Shown here: in pieces, positions 43,452 through 51,783 of the stretch
Position numbering within the stretch: the first letter of the stretch is position 1
How the letters are laid out: the number at the start of each line of letters is the position of its first letter
Assembly: GCF_000711955.1 (NCBI RefSeq)
Contig: NZ_JONR01000027.1
Span: forward strand, 18,427-82,426
DNA: 64,000 nucleotides
Source of the DNA: Nevskia soli DSM 19509
Lineage (GTDB): Bacteria; Pseudomonadota; Gammaproteobacteria; Nevskiales; Nevskiaceae
Direction: 5' to 3'
The notes under the pieces: generated by a model
The model's database searches: none
Seen by the model: the letters and a program-made list of their open reading frames with translations, nothing else
Told to the model about the DNA's origin: nothing
Translations under genes and position numbers: made by a program

Positions 43452-44121
43452 TCAAGCCCTCGGCTTTAAGTAGCGCACGACCGTAGCTAATGGACCCGGC
43501 GTATGAAATAGTACTTTCGGTTCCAAGAGGGTGGTTGCCGATACTGATTCCGCCGCCAGTTCCCGTGGGGCTAAAACGGCCGAGGATGATTCCAATAATT
43601 TGACCGGTGTTTAGTTCAAAGAGCGGGCCACCACTGTTGCCCTCGTGCACCATCGCATCTATTTGGAACTGCCGGCTGGCGCTGCTGGATATGACCTTGG
43701 CGCTGATGATACTCGCGGAGACTTTTAGCGTATGGAGTCCTGAATGGCCAAAAGGGAATCCCATGTAGCACACAGATGCCCCGACCTGCACGCCATCCTC
43801 TTGACCCAACAACTTCTCTGGCACTGTTACTTCAGGTGAATGAACAAATTTGAGCAGGGCCACATCGTTTTGTGGGTCGTATTGTGCGATGGACAGGTCA
43901 AGTGCATGGACTTGCTGCAACGTGACAGGATTGAATTGGTTAAGTGGGGCCGCAGCGACAGCGCTGAGCTTGTCGGTTAGAGAGATGCTATGTGCGCAAG
44001 TAAGGACATAGCCAGCGTTGTGGCAAAGAAAGCCACTACAGACAAACTCAACATCGTTCTCGCGGTGACGCACAATCATTAGGCATCCTCCGCTGCCGTG
44101 TTGGGCGATCTGTCTATACAT
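43444..44121 (-). CDS. Trypsin-like (S1) serine protease
   Basis: 225 residues with no signal peptide, hence cytoplasmic. The catalytic triad is complete: His44 (LTCAHS), Asp86 (NDVALLKF) and Ser163 (HEGNSGGPLF). The fold is the minimal S1/HtrA-like protease domain and there is no PDZ domain. Such stand-alone cytoplasmic trypsins are frequent in bacterial conflict modules, where they cut or sense a partner. The start at 44121 has AAGGAG upstream. It precedes and overlaps a small hydrophobic-segment protein gene. The region's lower GC and its flanking duplications mark it as an insert. Confidence 0.9.
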   Translation of the reverse strand: MYRQIAQHGSGGCLMIVRHRENDVEFVCSGFLCHNAGYVLTCAHSISLTDKLSAVAAAPLNQFNPVTLQQVHALDLSIAQYDPQNDVALLKFVHSPEVTVPEKLLGQEDGVQVGASVCYMGFPFGHSGLHTLKVSASIISAKVISSSASRQFQIDAMVHEGNSGGPLFELNTGQIIGIILGRFSPTGTGGGISIGNHPLGTESTISYAGSISYGRALLKAEGLNV

Positions 44122-44351
44122 GCGCGACTCTCCTTGGAATTCATCGGCGCTCGGCTCATATCATAGTCACTACGTTGGCAAGAGCATGCCTGCCCCTAGA
44201 ATTCATCTTGGTCGGCGTTACTGATTGTGATAAAGCGCGCAATTGCGCCTGTGATTTATATTTTCATAATCAATTGGTTAGAGCGCGCAAAGGGATTCCT
44301 ATTGATATCCAAACTTTGCATTGACATCAAGATAACCGAAGGCAAGCCGTG
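44122..44351. other. AT-rich upstream region of the protease module
   Basis: 230 bp between the protease start and the 3' end of the truncated oxidoreductase gene. It is strongly AT-rich compared with its surroundings and probably carries the module's promoter. It also contains TCAATTGGTTAGAGC, which resembles a tRNA D-arm, but no tRNA can be folded around it. Confidence 0.4.
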
Positions 44352-44996
44352 TCAGGGAATCAGGATGATCTTGCCGATGGCGCCGCGGGATTCGAGCAGT
44401 TCGTGGGCGCGGCGGCCTTCGGCCAACGGGATTCTGGCGGCAATGCGGACCTGTAGCTGCCCCTGCACCACAGCGTCCAGCAGCCGCGCGGCGCGCGCCC
44501 GGCGTTCGGCGGCGCCATTCAGCCAGCTCCACAGGTCACCGCCGACCAGGGTCAGCGAACGGTCCATCAGGACGCGGGGATCCACCGGCGGCGGATCGCC
44601 GCCGGCCATGCCGTAGAAGACCACGGTGCCGCGGTCGCGGGCCATGGCGAGGCTGTCCTGCAGGGTTGAGCCGGTGGAGTCGTAGACCGCATCGGCGCCG
44701 GCACCTCCCAGCACATCGCGCACCCGTGAGACCCAGTCCTCACCGGAGGCGACGGCTGTATCGGCACCCGCTTCGATCGCGGCGGCGCGCTTTTCCGGGC
44801 TGGAAGCCAGGGCGATCACACGCGCGCCGCGCCGCTTGGCCATCTGGGTGAGCAGCAGCCCTACCCCGCCCGCCGCGGCATGTACGACGATCGCATCAGC
44901 GCTGCGAACCGCATATGAATTCTCGGTCAGATATTGCGCGGTGAGCCCCTGCAACAGCACGGCGGCGGCAACGTCGAAACTGCAGCCGTCCGGCAA
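44352..44996 (-). pseudogene. Quinone oxidoreductase lacking its N-terminal domain
   Basis: 214 residues that match the C-terminal two thirds of zinc-independent quinone oxidoreductases: LPDGCSFDVAAAVLLQGLTAQYL, the nucleotide-binding VHAAAGGVGLLLTQMAKRRG and the end LAEGRRAHELLESRGAIGKIILIP. A family member has about 325 residues; the first 110 (GroES-like domain) are missing, and upstream there is a stop codon in frame (TGA CGG CAT). The frame itself is intact, so loss may be recent, or it could be expressed as a partial protein. Its 3' end is duplicated at 42587-42894. Confidence 0.8.
44355..44672. repeat. Right copy of the ~310-bp direct duplication
   Basis: Partner of 42587-42894. Similarity starts just inside the stop codon and stops near 44672, within the oxidoreductase gene. 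The 1,460 bp between the copies hold the protease module. Confidence 0.8.
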
Positions 44997-45532
44997 GGCC
45001 CAATGCCGTCAGCCCGCGCGTACTTTCGGCCATCCGCGCCGCCTTCTGCTGGCCGCGATCCAGGGGTTTGCCGGGCTGGTGCCGGGCGCGCTGGAGAACT
45101 GGCTGGCGCCATGCCTGCCGCGCCATCCTGTGGGCCTGGTCACCGCGCTGTCGGCCTGGCAGTGGCTGGAACCGGAACGGTCAATCGGGACGCGTCGGTG
45201 ATGGCGTCGGGGCATTCGACAGGCGGCGGGAGCCGTGCGCAGGCGCTTCCGTCCGGGATCGCGCCGGGTGGCCGTGGCGTTTGCTGCGTTACCTGAAGCC
45301 GACGGGATGTGTCGACGCCGTACTTTCGCTGCCGGCATTTCGCATTCAACGGGAAGGCCGCGGACATGCGCGGGACGCCGCACGGAAACCGTGTCCCGGC
45401 TCGGCTGCCGGACACGGACCATGAGCGCCTGCCGCCCCACGCCAGGGCGCTGCCGGATGAAGCTCGGCCAACCGACGGAACCCGGCCGGCGATCCCCATG
45501 CGCCAATTGACAATAGGGATCGCCGCCGCGAA
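44997..45532. other. Degenerate region, no intact gene
   Basis: 536 bp upstream of the truncated oxidoreductase. The missing N-terminal part is not found here in any frame I followed. A plus-strand frame ending at 45201 reads RRLLLAAIQGFAGLVPGALE and onward for about 55 residues, like the C-terminus of a lost gene, but it has no start. Other frames look like GC-rich shadows. Confidence 0.4.
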
Positions 45533-46654
45533 TCAGGTATAGCTGCTGACGATCGGCTTGCCGGACAGGCCGAAGCTCTGCAGCACGCCGAGCAGCTCAC
45601 GATGGCCGAAGGCCTGGCAGCCCGAAGCGAAGCCGGCGCGGCGCGGCGGGGTCTGCAGCAGGTGGTAGGCGGCATAGGCCTGGAGCAGGCCGGTCTGCTT
45701 GTAGTTGCAGTTGCCATGGATGACGCAGTGTACGCGGCCGAGCGGGCCGCTGGCGTGGACGGAGTCGACCGTGGAGTTGACTCGCGGGTTCTCGCGCGGC
45801 GGCATGCCGGCCTGGAGGCTGGCCGCCATGTCGGACAGCGCCTTCTCCTGCTGGGCCTTGGGCATCTTCTTGATCTGCTCCTCGACCACGGTGGTGATCT
45901 GCACCACGCCTTCCATCACGCTGCGCTCGAACACGCCGCCCATGGCCTTGCAGTTGGCCACGCGCGGATCGTTCTTGAACCAGACCGGGTGGGCGGTGCC
46001 GCCCCAGGGCAGCGCCATGGCCACGGCGTGCTGGCCCGGCACCTGCACCTCGGCCTTGGCGAACGGCGACCATTGCACGTACTTGTTCTGTTCGAGGTGG
46101 AAGAAGTCGGCGGTGAGGATGCTGAAGATGGTCTGGGTCGAGGCGTAGGTCGGAAAGCCTTTCCAAAGCACCAGGATGTCGAGCGTGTCCAGCCCGGGCG
46201 TTTCCAGGCAGATGTTGGCGGCGATTTCGCCGGTGGTGTACATCTGCGCGATGCCGGGCGACAGCAGCAGGCCCCTGGCGGCGAACTTCTCGCCCCAGGT
46301 TTCCTCGGCGTGCATCATCCAGTTCTGCTCGCCGTTGGTGTCGGTGTAGTGGCAGCCGGCGGCGAGCGAGGCTTCCACCGCCTCCGGGCCGTACTTCATG
46401 AACGGACCGACCATGTTGCAGACGACCTTGGCGCCCTTGAACAGCTTGGTCAGGGCCTCGGTGGTGTGTTCGACCTCGGCGATCTCGTAGTCGGCGCTTT
46501 CGATGCCGGGCACCTTGTCCATCACTTCCTTGACGCGCTTGCCGTCGCGGCCGGCGGCGATGAAGGGGACGTGGTACTCGCGCAGGTATTCGGCGACCAG
46601 GCGCCCGGTGTAGCCGGTCACACCGTAGATGACGACGGGTTTCTTGCTGCTCAT
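45533..46654 (-). CDS. Saccharopine-dehydrogenase-like NAD(P)-binding protein
   Basis: 373 residues. The N-terminal Rossmann domain has VVIYGVTGYTGRLVAEYLRE (the GxTGxxG motif), VCNMVGPFMKYG and EASLAAGCHYTDTNGEQ, as in saccharopine dehydrogenase C-like and trans-acting enoyl reductase families. The rest (GIAQMYTTGEIAANICLE onwards) belongs to the same broad group. Lysine metabolism is unlikely; in this place it is more probably a reductase of the ketone pathway. GAGAGGAGC precedes the start at 46654. It is last in the catabolic run and follows the SDR gene by 90 bp. Confidence 0.82.
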   Translation of the reverse strand: MSSKKPVVIYGVTGYTGRLVAEYLREYHVPFIAAGRDGKRVKEVMDKVPGIESADYEIAEVEHTTEALTKLFKGAKVVCNMVGPFMKYGPEAVEASLAAGCHYTDTNGEQNWMMHAEETWGEKFAARGLLLSPGIAQMYTTGEIAANICLETPGLDTLDILVLWKGFPTYASTQTIFSILTADFFHLEQNKYVQWSPFAKAEVQVPGQHAVAMALPWGGTAHPVWFKNDPRVANCKAMGGVFERSVMEGVVQITTVVEEQIKKMPKAQQEKALSDMAASLQAGMPPRENPRVNSTVDSVHASGPLGRVHCVIHGNCNYKQTGLLQAYAAYHLLQTPPRRAGFASGCQAFGHRELLGVLQSFGLSGKPIVSSYT

Positions 46655-46744
46655 GATGATGCTCCTCTCATTCTTGTGCGTGATCGGGTACTGATCGAAA
46701 CGGCGTTTGCTGGTTGAATCGGCGGCTGCGGACGAAGCGCCCGC

Positions 46745-47515
46745 CTACGCGGTCATGCCCCCGTCCACGACGAGATCGGAACCGGTGATGTAGCTGGCTT
46801 CATCCGAAGCCAGGAACAACACCGCCCTGGCGATCTCCTCCGGCCGGGCGAAGCGCCCCAGGGGGATGCGCGCCAGGGTGCGCTCGACGAAAACCTTGGC
46901 CTCTTCCGGCGGCAGACTGGCGACGGCGGCGCCGACCATCTGCGTTTCGGCGAAGCCGGGGCAGACGCTGTTGATGCGGATGTTGTAGCCGGCGCGGGCA
47001 CAATGGATGGCCGAGGACTTGGTGAACATGCGTACCCCGCCCTTGCTGGCGTTGTAGGCGGGAATCAGCGGCTCGCCGATCAGGCCTTCGATCGAGGCGA
47101 TGTTGACGATGGAGCCGCCGCGGCCCTTCATGCGGGCGATGGCGGCCTGGGTGCCGAGGAAGACGCCGTCGAGATTGACCGACAGGGTCTTCTTCCAGTT
47201 TTCCAGGCTTTCCTTCTCGACATCGGCCAGGGCGGCGACGCCGGCGTTGTTGACCACAACGTCGAGGGGACCCCAGCCGGCCGTGGTGTGCTCGAGTACT
47301 TCGCTCCACTGCGCGGCCCTGGTCACGTCCTGTACCATGAAACGGACTTCGAAACCGAGCCGGGCCAGGCGGGCCTTCTCGGCTTCGCCGGCGGCGGCAT
47401 CGACGTCGGTGAGCATCACCCGGGCGCCTTCGTGCAGCAGGGCTTCGACGGCGGCGAGGCCGAGGCCGCGGGCGCCGCCGGTGACGAGGCAGACCTTGTC
47501 TTGTACGCGCTTCAT
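46745..47515 (-). CDS. Short-chain dehydrogenase/reductase
   Basis: 256 residues, classical SDR. Cofactor motif TGGARGLGLAAV (about 13-24), NNAGV, the catalytic Ser in IASIEG, and YNASKGG with Tyr and Lys. After it PGFAETQM follows, and the end VVDGGMTA is typical. An Asp at the end of the second beta strand (LTDVDAA) favours NAD(H). It probably oxidises a secondary alcohol to a ketone, or a 3-hydroxyacyl compound. It lies between the acetoacetyl-CoA synthetase gene and the saccharopine-dehydrogenase-like gene. It is about one third identical by eye to the SDR at 50925-51743. Confidence 0.92.
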   Translation of the reverse strand: MKRVQDKVCLVTGGARGLGLAAVEALLHEGARVMLTDVDAAAGEAEKARLARLGFEVRFMVQDVTRAAQWSEVLEHTTAGWGPLDVVVNNAGVAALADVEKESLENWKKTLSVNLDGVFLGTQAAIARMKGRGGSIVNIASIEGLIGEPLIPAYNASKGGVRMFTKSSAIHCARAGYNIRINSVCPGFAETQMVGAAVASLPPEEAKVFVERTLARIPLGRFARPEEIARAVLFLASDEASYITGSDLVVDGGMTA

Positions 47516-47550
47516 GGGTTCATCCTTGTATTTGTGCGGGGACCATCCGG

Positions 47551-49587
47551 TTACCCGCGGGCGGAGGCGAGCTGCGGATCGGCCGGGCGCCAGCGGTAGT
47601 CGATGGACTCCTGGGCGAAGCGCACGAAATAATCGATCGCCTCCGGGTTCATCATGGCGTCACGGCTCGCGGCCTTTTCCAGGGGCCAGCCCATCAGGAT
47701 CTTGCGCACGGGGACTTCCATCTTCTTGCCGGTGAGCGTATATGGCACAGCTTCCACCTGGTACATGCGGTCCGGCACGTGGCGCGGGCTGCAGTCGTCG
47801 CGCAGGCGGGCGGCGACACGGTCGCGCAGGGCGTCGTCGAACTGCACGCCGGGCTTGAGGCGCAGGAACAAGGGCATGAAGAAGTGGCCGCCGGGAAGTT
47901 CGCAGCAGACGATCAGGCTATCGGCGACTTCCTCGATCTGCTCCACCGCGCGGTAGATTTCGGCGGTGCCGATGCGCACGCCGTAGCGGTTCAGGGTGGA
48001 GTCGGAACGGCCGTAGATGTAGCAGCCGCCGCGCTGGTTGATCTTGATGAAGTCGCCATGGCGCCAGACGCCGGGATAGACCTCGAAATAGGATTCGCGG
48101 TAGCGCTTGCCGCCGGCATCGTTCCAGAAGCGGATCGGCATCGAGGGGAAGGGGCTGGTTGCCACCAGCTCGCCGACTTCGTCGAACAGCTCCTTGCCGT
48201 CGTCGCTCCAGGCGTGCACGTCCATGCCCAGCATGCGGGTCTGGATTTCACCGGCATGCACCGGCAGCAGCGGCGAGGCGCCGACGAAGCCGCTGCACAG
48301 CTCGGTGCCGCCGGACTGCGAGGTGACCCAGAGATCTTTCTTGACGCAGCGGTAGAACCAGTCGAAGGTCTCCGGCGTGGACGGCGCGCCGGCGACGAGC
48401 ACGCCTTCCAGGCGAGACAGGTCGTACAGCTCGCCCGGACGCAAACCGGCCTTCTCCATCATCTGCACGTAGGTGGGGCTGGCGCCGAACGAGGTGGCGC
48501 CGGTATCGGCCGCCAGCTTCCACAGGAAATCCAGCGAAGGATAGGCCGGGTTGCCGTCGTACAGCACCGCGGCGGAGCCGGTCACCAGCGCCGCCAGCAG
48601 CAGGTTCCACATCATCCAGCCGGTGGTGCTGTAGAAGAACATCACCGATTCCGGCCCCAGGTTGAGGTGGAAGTGCATCAGCTTGAGGTGCTCCAGCAGC
48701 ACGCCGACGTGGCTGTGGACGATGGCCTTGGGCAGGCCGGTGGTGCCGGAGGAAAATACGATCCACAAGGGATGGTCGTAGTCCACGCGCTCGAAGCGGA
48801 ACTTGTCGCGCGAGACCGGCTCGCGGTCCATCAGGCGATTCCACGACATCGCCTTGGGCAGGGCCTGCGGCACCTCGCCCTTCGGGTTCAGGTAAGGCAG
48901 CCAGATCACGCGCTCCAGCGTCGGCAGGTCGGCGATGATGCTGCGCACCTCGCTCTCGCGCTTGAAGTCCTTGCCGCCGAAGCGGTAGCCGTCCGCGGCG
49001 AAGAGGATCTTGGGCTGGATCTGGCTGAAGCGTTCGGTCACCGTCTTGACGCCGAATTCCGGGGCCGCCGAGGACCACACGGCGCCGATAGCGATGGTGG
49101 CCATCATGGCGATGGCTGTTTCCGGCACGTTCGGCATGTAGGAGACGACGCGGTCGCCGGGGACCACGCCGAGCGAACGCAGCTGCGTCGCCAGGATACG
49201 GACCTGCTTGCCCAGTTCGCCCCAGCTCATGGTCTGCAGCGGCCGGTTTTCGGTGAGGTGGTGGAACACCGTGCGCCCCTCGCCTTCCGCTTCGGCGCGC
49301 AGCAGGTGTTCGGCGTAGTTGAGGCGCGAGCCTTCGAACCATCTGGCGCCCGGCATGATGCGCTGGTCCAGCACGCGCAGGTAGGGCTGGTCGGACTGTA
49401 CCTGGAAGTAGTCCCAGATCGAGGCCCAGAAGTCCTCGATGTCCGTCACCGACCATTGCCGCAGGCTTTCGTAGTCCTTGAAATCCCTGTCGCGGGTCTG
49501 CTTCAGCCAGCGCATGTAGCGCGTCAGGTTGGAGTTTTCCGCGAACTCGGGCCGCGGGGTCCACAGCAACTGCCCTTCATTCACCAT
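47551..49587 (-). CDS. Acetoacetyl-CoA synthetase (acetoacetate-CoA ligase)
   Basis: 678 residues, full length for AACS. It adenylates a 3-oxo acid and joins it to CoA. The N-terminus (LLWTPRPEFAENSNLTRYMRWL) is specific to AACS. Core motifs are IVFSSGTTGLPKAIVHSH (phosphate loop), TSQSGGTELCSGFVG, WRHGDFIKIN, GRSDSTLNRYGVRIGTAEIY and, near the end, GKKMEVPVRKIL with the catalytic Lys. The start at 49587 has GGAGA upstream; the frame is open to 50385, but that part is antisense-like shadow within the next gene. It should activate the acid made by the carboxylase encoded upstream. Confidence 0.94.
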   Translation of the reverse strand: MVNEGQLLWTPRPEFAENSNLTRYMRWLKQTRDRDFKDYESLRQWSVTDIEDFWASIWDYFQVQSDQPYLRVLDQRIMPGARWFEGSRLNYAEHLLRAEAEGEGRTVFHHLTENRPLQTMSWGELGKQVRILATQLRSLGVVPGDRVVSYMPNVPETAIAMMATIAIGAVWSSAAPEFGVKTVTERFSQIQPKILFAADGYRFGGKDFKRESEVRSIIADLPTLERVIWLPYLNPKGEVPQALPKAMSWNRLMDREPVSRDKFRFERVDYDHPLWIVFSSGTTGLPKAIVHSHVGVLLEHLKLMHFHLNLGPESVMFFYSTTGWMMWNLLLAALVTGSAAVLYDGNPAYPSLDFLWKLAADTGATSFGASPTYVQMMEKAGLRPGELYDLSRLEGVLVAGAPSTPETFDWFYRCVKKDLWVTSQSGGTELCSGFVGASPLLPVHAGEIQTRMLGMDVHAWSDDGKELFDEVGELVATSPFPSMPIRFWNDAGGKRYRESYFEVYPGVWRHGDFIKINQRGGCYIYGRSDSTLNRYGVRIGTAEIYRAVEQIEEVADSLIVCCELPGGHFFMPLFLRLKPGVQFDDALRDRVAARLRDDCSPRHVPDRMYQVEAVPYTLTGKKMEVPVRKILMGWPLEKAASRDAMMNPEAIDYFVRFAQESIDYRWRPADPQLASARG

Positions 49588-49607
49588 GAGCCGTCTCCGC
49601 GCATTGA

Positions 49608-50087
49608 TCAATTGACCGCGTAAACATCGTAGAAAACCTCGGAACGCTCGAAATCCACTTCGCCCACCCCGACGCAATGCAGGCGCTGCAACCACTGGTG
49701 CGCCGGATGCGCGGTGCGCACCTGCGGGCCGGTGCGCAGCGCCAGCTTCTTGGGCAAATCGCCGCGCAGGAAGCGGTCGTAGCCGTCCTCGCCGAGGTCG
49801 CCGATGCCGCGATAGAAGACATCGATGAGGCCGCCGTCCGACGCTTCGATGGTGCCGCGCACGTCGAGCAGGCCGACGCCGTCGCGGCGCAGCAGGAAGC
49901 TGTCCAGGCCCACCGGCCGCAGGATGCCGTTGAGCCGTTCGCCGTGAACGGTGCCGCCGGTGATGTGGAAATTGACGCGCAGGCCTTCCGGTACAGGGCC
50001 GATCACCTCCGGCGGCGCCCGCAAGGTGGCGCCATAGGAGAACAGGTGTTCCATCCGGTAGTCGAACTTCGCCCGTGCCGTACTCAT
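49608..50087 (-). CDS. DUF3237-family protein
   Basis: 159 residues. The family core can be seen as VIGPVPEGLRVNFHITGGTVHGERLNGILRPVG, then DVRGTIEASDGGLIDVFYRG and FERSEVFYDVYAVN at the end. DUF3237 proteins are small beta-barrels found in catabolic operons, with no proven reaction. Its ATG overlaps the stop of the upstream 278-residue gene by 4 bp, and it precedes the acetoacetyl-CoA synthetase gene by 20 bp, so it should take part in the same pathway. Confidence 0.85.
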   Translation of the reverse strand: MSTARAKFDYRMEHLFSYGATLRAPPEVIGPVPEGLRVNFHITGGTVHGERLNGILRPVGLDSFLLRRDGVGLLDVRGTIEASDGGLIDVFYRGIGDLGEDGYDRFLRGDLPKKLALRTGPQVRTAHPAHQWLQRLHCVGVGEVDFERSEVFYDVYAVN

Positions 50088-50920
50088 GCCTGGCGCAGCA
50101 CGGCGAGACGGTCCAGCACGCTTTCGGGCTTGGCGTCGACCGGAATCTCGGCGTAGCGGAAGCCGCCCGGGGGAGTGTCAGGTGGCGCGTCCCCGCTCCA
50201 GAATCCCGCCGGGAGGACCAGGCCGGTGCTGACGCCGGCCAAGGCGCGCGACGACACCACGAAGCCAACGCCGCCGGGGGAAATCTGCTGCGCCGCCGGC
50301 AGCCGCAGCCCCACGTCCCAGCGATAGTGCGCGGCGACATTGAGGACCGGCTGGTAGAGCTGCACGTCCTCGGCGGAAACCGCACCGGAGTGGACGTCTT
50401 CTTCCAGCAGCAGGCCGTCGATGCCGCAATCCGCGAACTCGCGCAGGAAATCAGCCAGGTAGGCCGCTGCGCTGTCCACCACGTCCGCGTCGATCTCGAC
50501 GGCTTCGTCCGGCAGTGCCTGCGCCGCGGCCAGTGCGGCCCACAGGCGCGGCGACGGCAACGCCATCACCAGGGCCGGCTTGGCGAAACTCGAGCGCAGG
50601 GCGCGCGTCAGGCCGGCCAGGTAGCCGCGCAGGGCGGGATCGGCGAGCAGGGTCTTGAGGGGATACACGGCACGGCGCTTGGCACCCATCGCCGCCTTCA
50701 GCTCGGCATGGGCACCCAGCCATTGCTCCACCACGGCGGCGACCGGCAGGGCCAACACATCGGATTTGAGCAGGCTCTGCGCCTTGCGCATCCAGCCGAT
50801 CAAACCATCGACATCCAGCCACGGCACATCGCCTCCGGCCAGCAGGGCGCCGGCGTAGGCGGTGTAATCCAGCCACAGGCCGCGCCCATCCGCGGCCATG
50901 CGTTCGGTCAGTGCCGGCAT
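50084..50920 (-). CDS. Unrecognised protein in the ketone operon
   Basis: 278 residues, Ala/Leu-rich, no signal peptide or membrane segment. The pattern of strands and helices (ALVMALPSPRLWAAL, ADFLREFADCGIDGLLLEED, RWDVGLRLP, GFVVSSRALAG) suggests a TIM barrel distantly like the uroporphyrinogen-decarboxylase/MetE type, but I cannot name a family. It is 4 bp after the SDR stop and overlaps the DUF3237 start, so it is embedded in the operon and almost certainly real. A role in handling the carboxylated intermediate is possible. Confidence 0.7.
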   Translation of the reverse strand: MPALTERMAADGRGLWLDYTAYAGALLAGGDVPWLDVDGLIGWMRKAQSLLKSDVLALPVAAVVEQWLGAHAELKAAMGAKRRAVYPLKTLLADPALRGYLAGLTRALRSSFAKPALVMALPSPRLWAALAAAQALPDEAVEIDADVVDSAAAYLADFLREFADCGIDGLLLEEDVHSGAVSAEDVQLYQPVLNVAAHYRWDVGLRLPAAQQISPGGVGFVVSSRALAGVSTGLVLPAGFWSGDAPPDTPPGGFRYAEIPVDAKPESVLDRLAVLRQA

Positions 50921-50924
50921 GGTG

Positions 50925-51743
50925 TCAGGCCGCCGTATAGCCGCCGTCCGGCACGATTTCCGTGCCGGTGACCCACTTGGCAGCCGGTGAGGCCAGGTAG
51001 AGCACGGCGGCGGCCACGTCGGCCGTATCGCCGAAATGCCCCATCGGGTGCGCCGCCATCATGGCGGCCTTGGCCGTGGCCTGGTCCGGCGCGAGCTGGA
51101 GATCGACGAGGTGCTTGACGAAGTTCTCGCCCATCTCGGTGCCGATGATGGCCGGGTGCACGGAGTTGACGCGGATGCCGGTCTGCAATTGCGCGCATTC
51201 CACGGCCGCGGCCTTGGACAGCATGCGCACCGCGCCCTTGGAAGCGTGGTAGGAGATGTGGCCGGTGGTGCCGACCAGGCCGGCGGCGGAGGACATGTTG
51301 ACGATGGAGCCGCCGCGGCCGGAGGTGCCGCCGGGCGACATGGCGCGCACCGCGTGCTTGAGGCCGAGGAACACGCCGTTGACGTTGACGTTCATGACGT
51401 TGTTGAAGTCTTCCAGCGTGCATTGCGACAGCATGGCCGCGGTTTCGATGCCGGCGTTGTTGACCAGCACTTCCAGCGGGCCGAATTCCTTCTCCGCCTG
51501 CTTGATCGCCGCTTCCCACTGCGCTTCGATGGTGACGTCGTGCTTGAAGAAGGCGGCTTCGCCGCCCGCGCGGCGGATGCGCTCCACCGTTTCCTGGCCG
51601 GCCCGCTCCAGGACGTCGGTGATGAGGACACTGGCGCCGGCCTGGGCCAGGGCCTCGGCGATGGCGGCGCCGATGCCGCGCGCCGCGCCGCTGACCAGGG
51701 CGGTCTTGCCATCCAGCCGGAACAGCTTGCCGTAATCGGTCAT
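50925..51743 (-). CDS. Short-chain dehydrogenase/reductase
   Basis: 272 residues. Motifs are SGAARGIGAAIAEAL, LITDVLERAG, NNAGIET, MSSAAGL and YHASKGAV, and it ends VPDGGYTAA. NAD(H) preference is suggested by the Asp after the second strand. It lies 40 bp after the carboxylase HyuB-type gene and is the best candidate for making or reducing the ketone substrate of that enzyme. GGGAGGAGAGC precedes the ATG at 51743. Confidence 0.93.
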   Translation of the reverse strand: MTDYGKLFRLDGKTALVSGAARGIGAAIAEALAQAGASVLITDVLERAGQETVERIRRAGGEAAFFKHDVTIEAQWEAAIKQAEKEFGPLEVLVNNAGIETAAMLSQCTLEDFNNVMNVNVNGVFLGLKHAVRAMSPGGTSGRGGSIVNMSSAAGLVGTTGHISYHASKGAVRMLSKAAAVECAQLQTGIRVNSVHPAIIGTEMGENFVKHLVDLQLAPDQATAKAAMMAAHPMGHFGDTADVAAAVLYLASPAAKWVTGTEIVPDGGYTAA

Positions 51744-51783
51744 GCTCTCCTCCCGTCTTTTTTTTGGGGGTGCCGCTACTGGG

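Noticed and set aside
44268..44284. tRNA-like D-arm sequence TCAATTGGTTAGAGC
   Set aside because: No acceptor stem, anticodon arm or T-arm can be placed around it.
45533..46654. Lysine-pathway saccharopine dehydrogenase
   Set aside because: Only the general Rossmann-type family is visible; the catabolic context argues against lysine metabolism.
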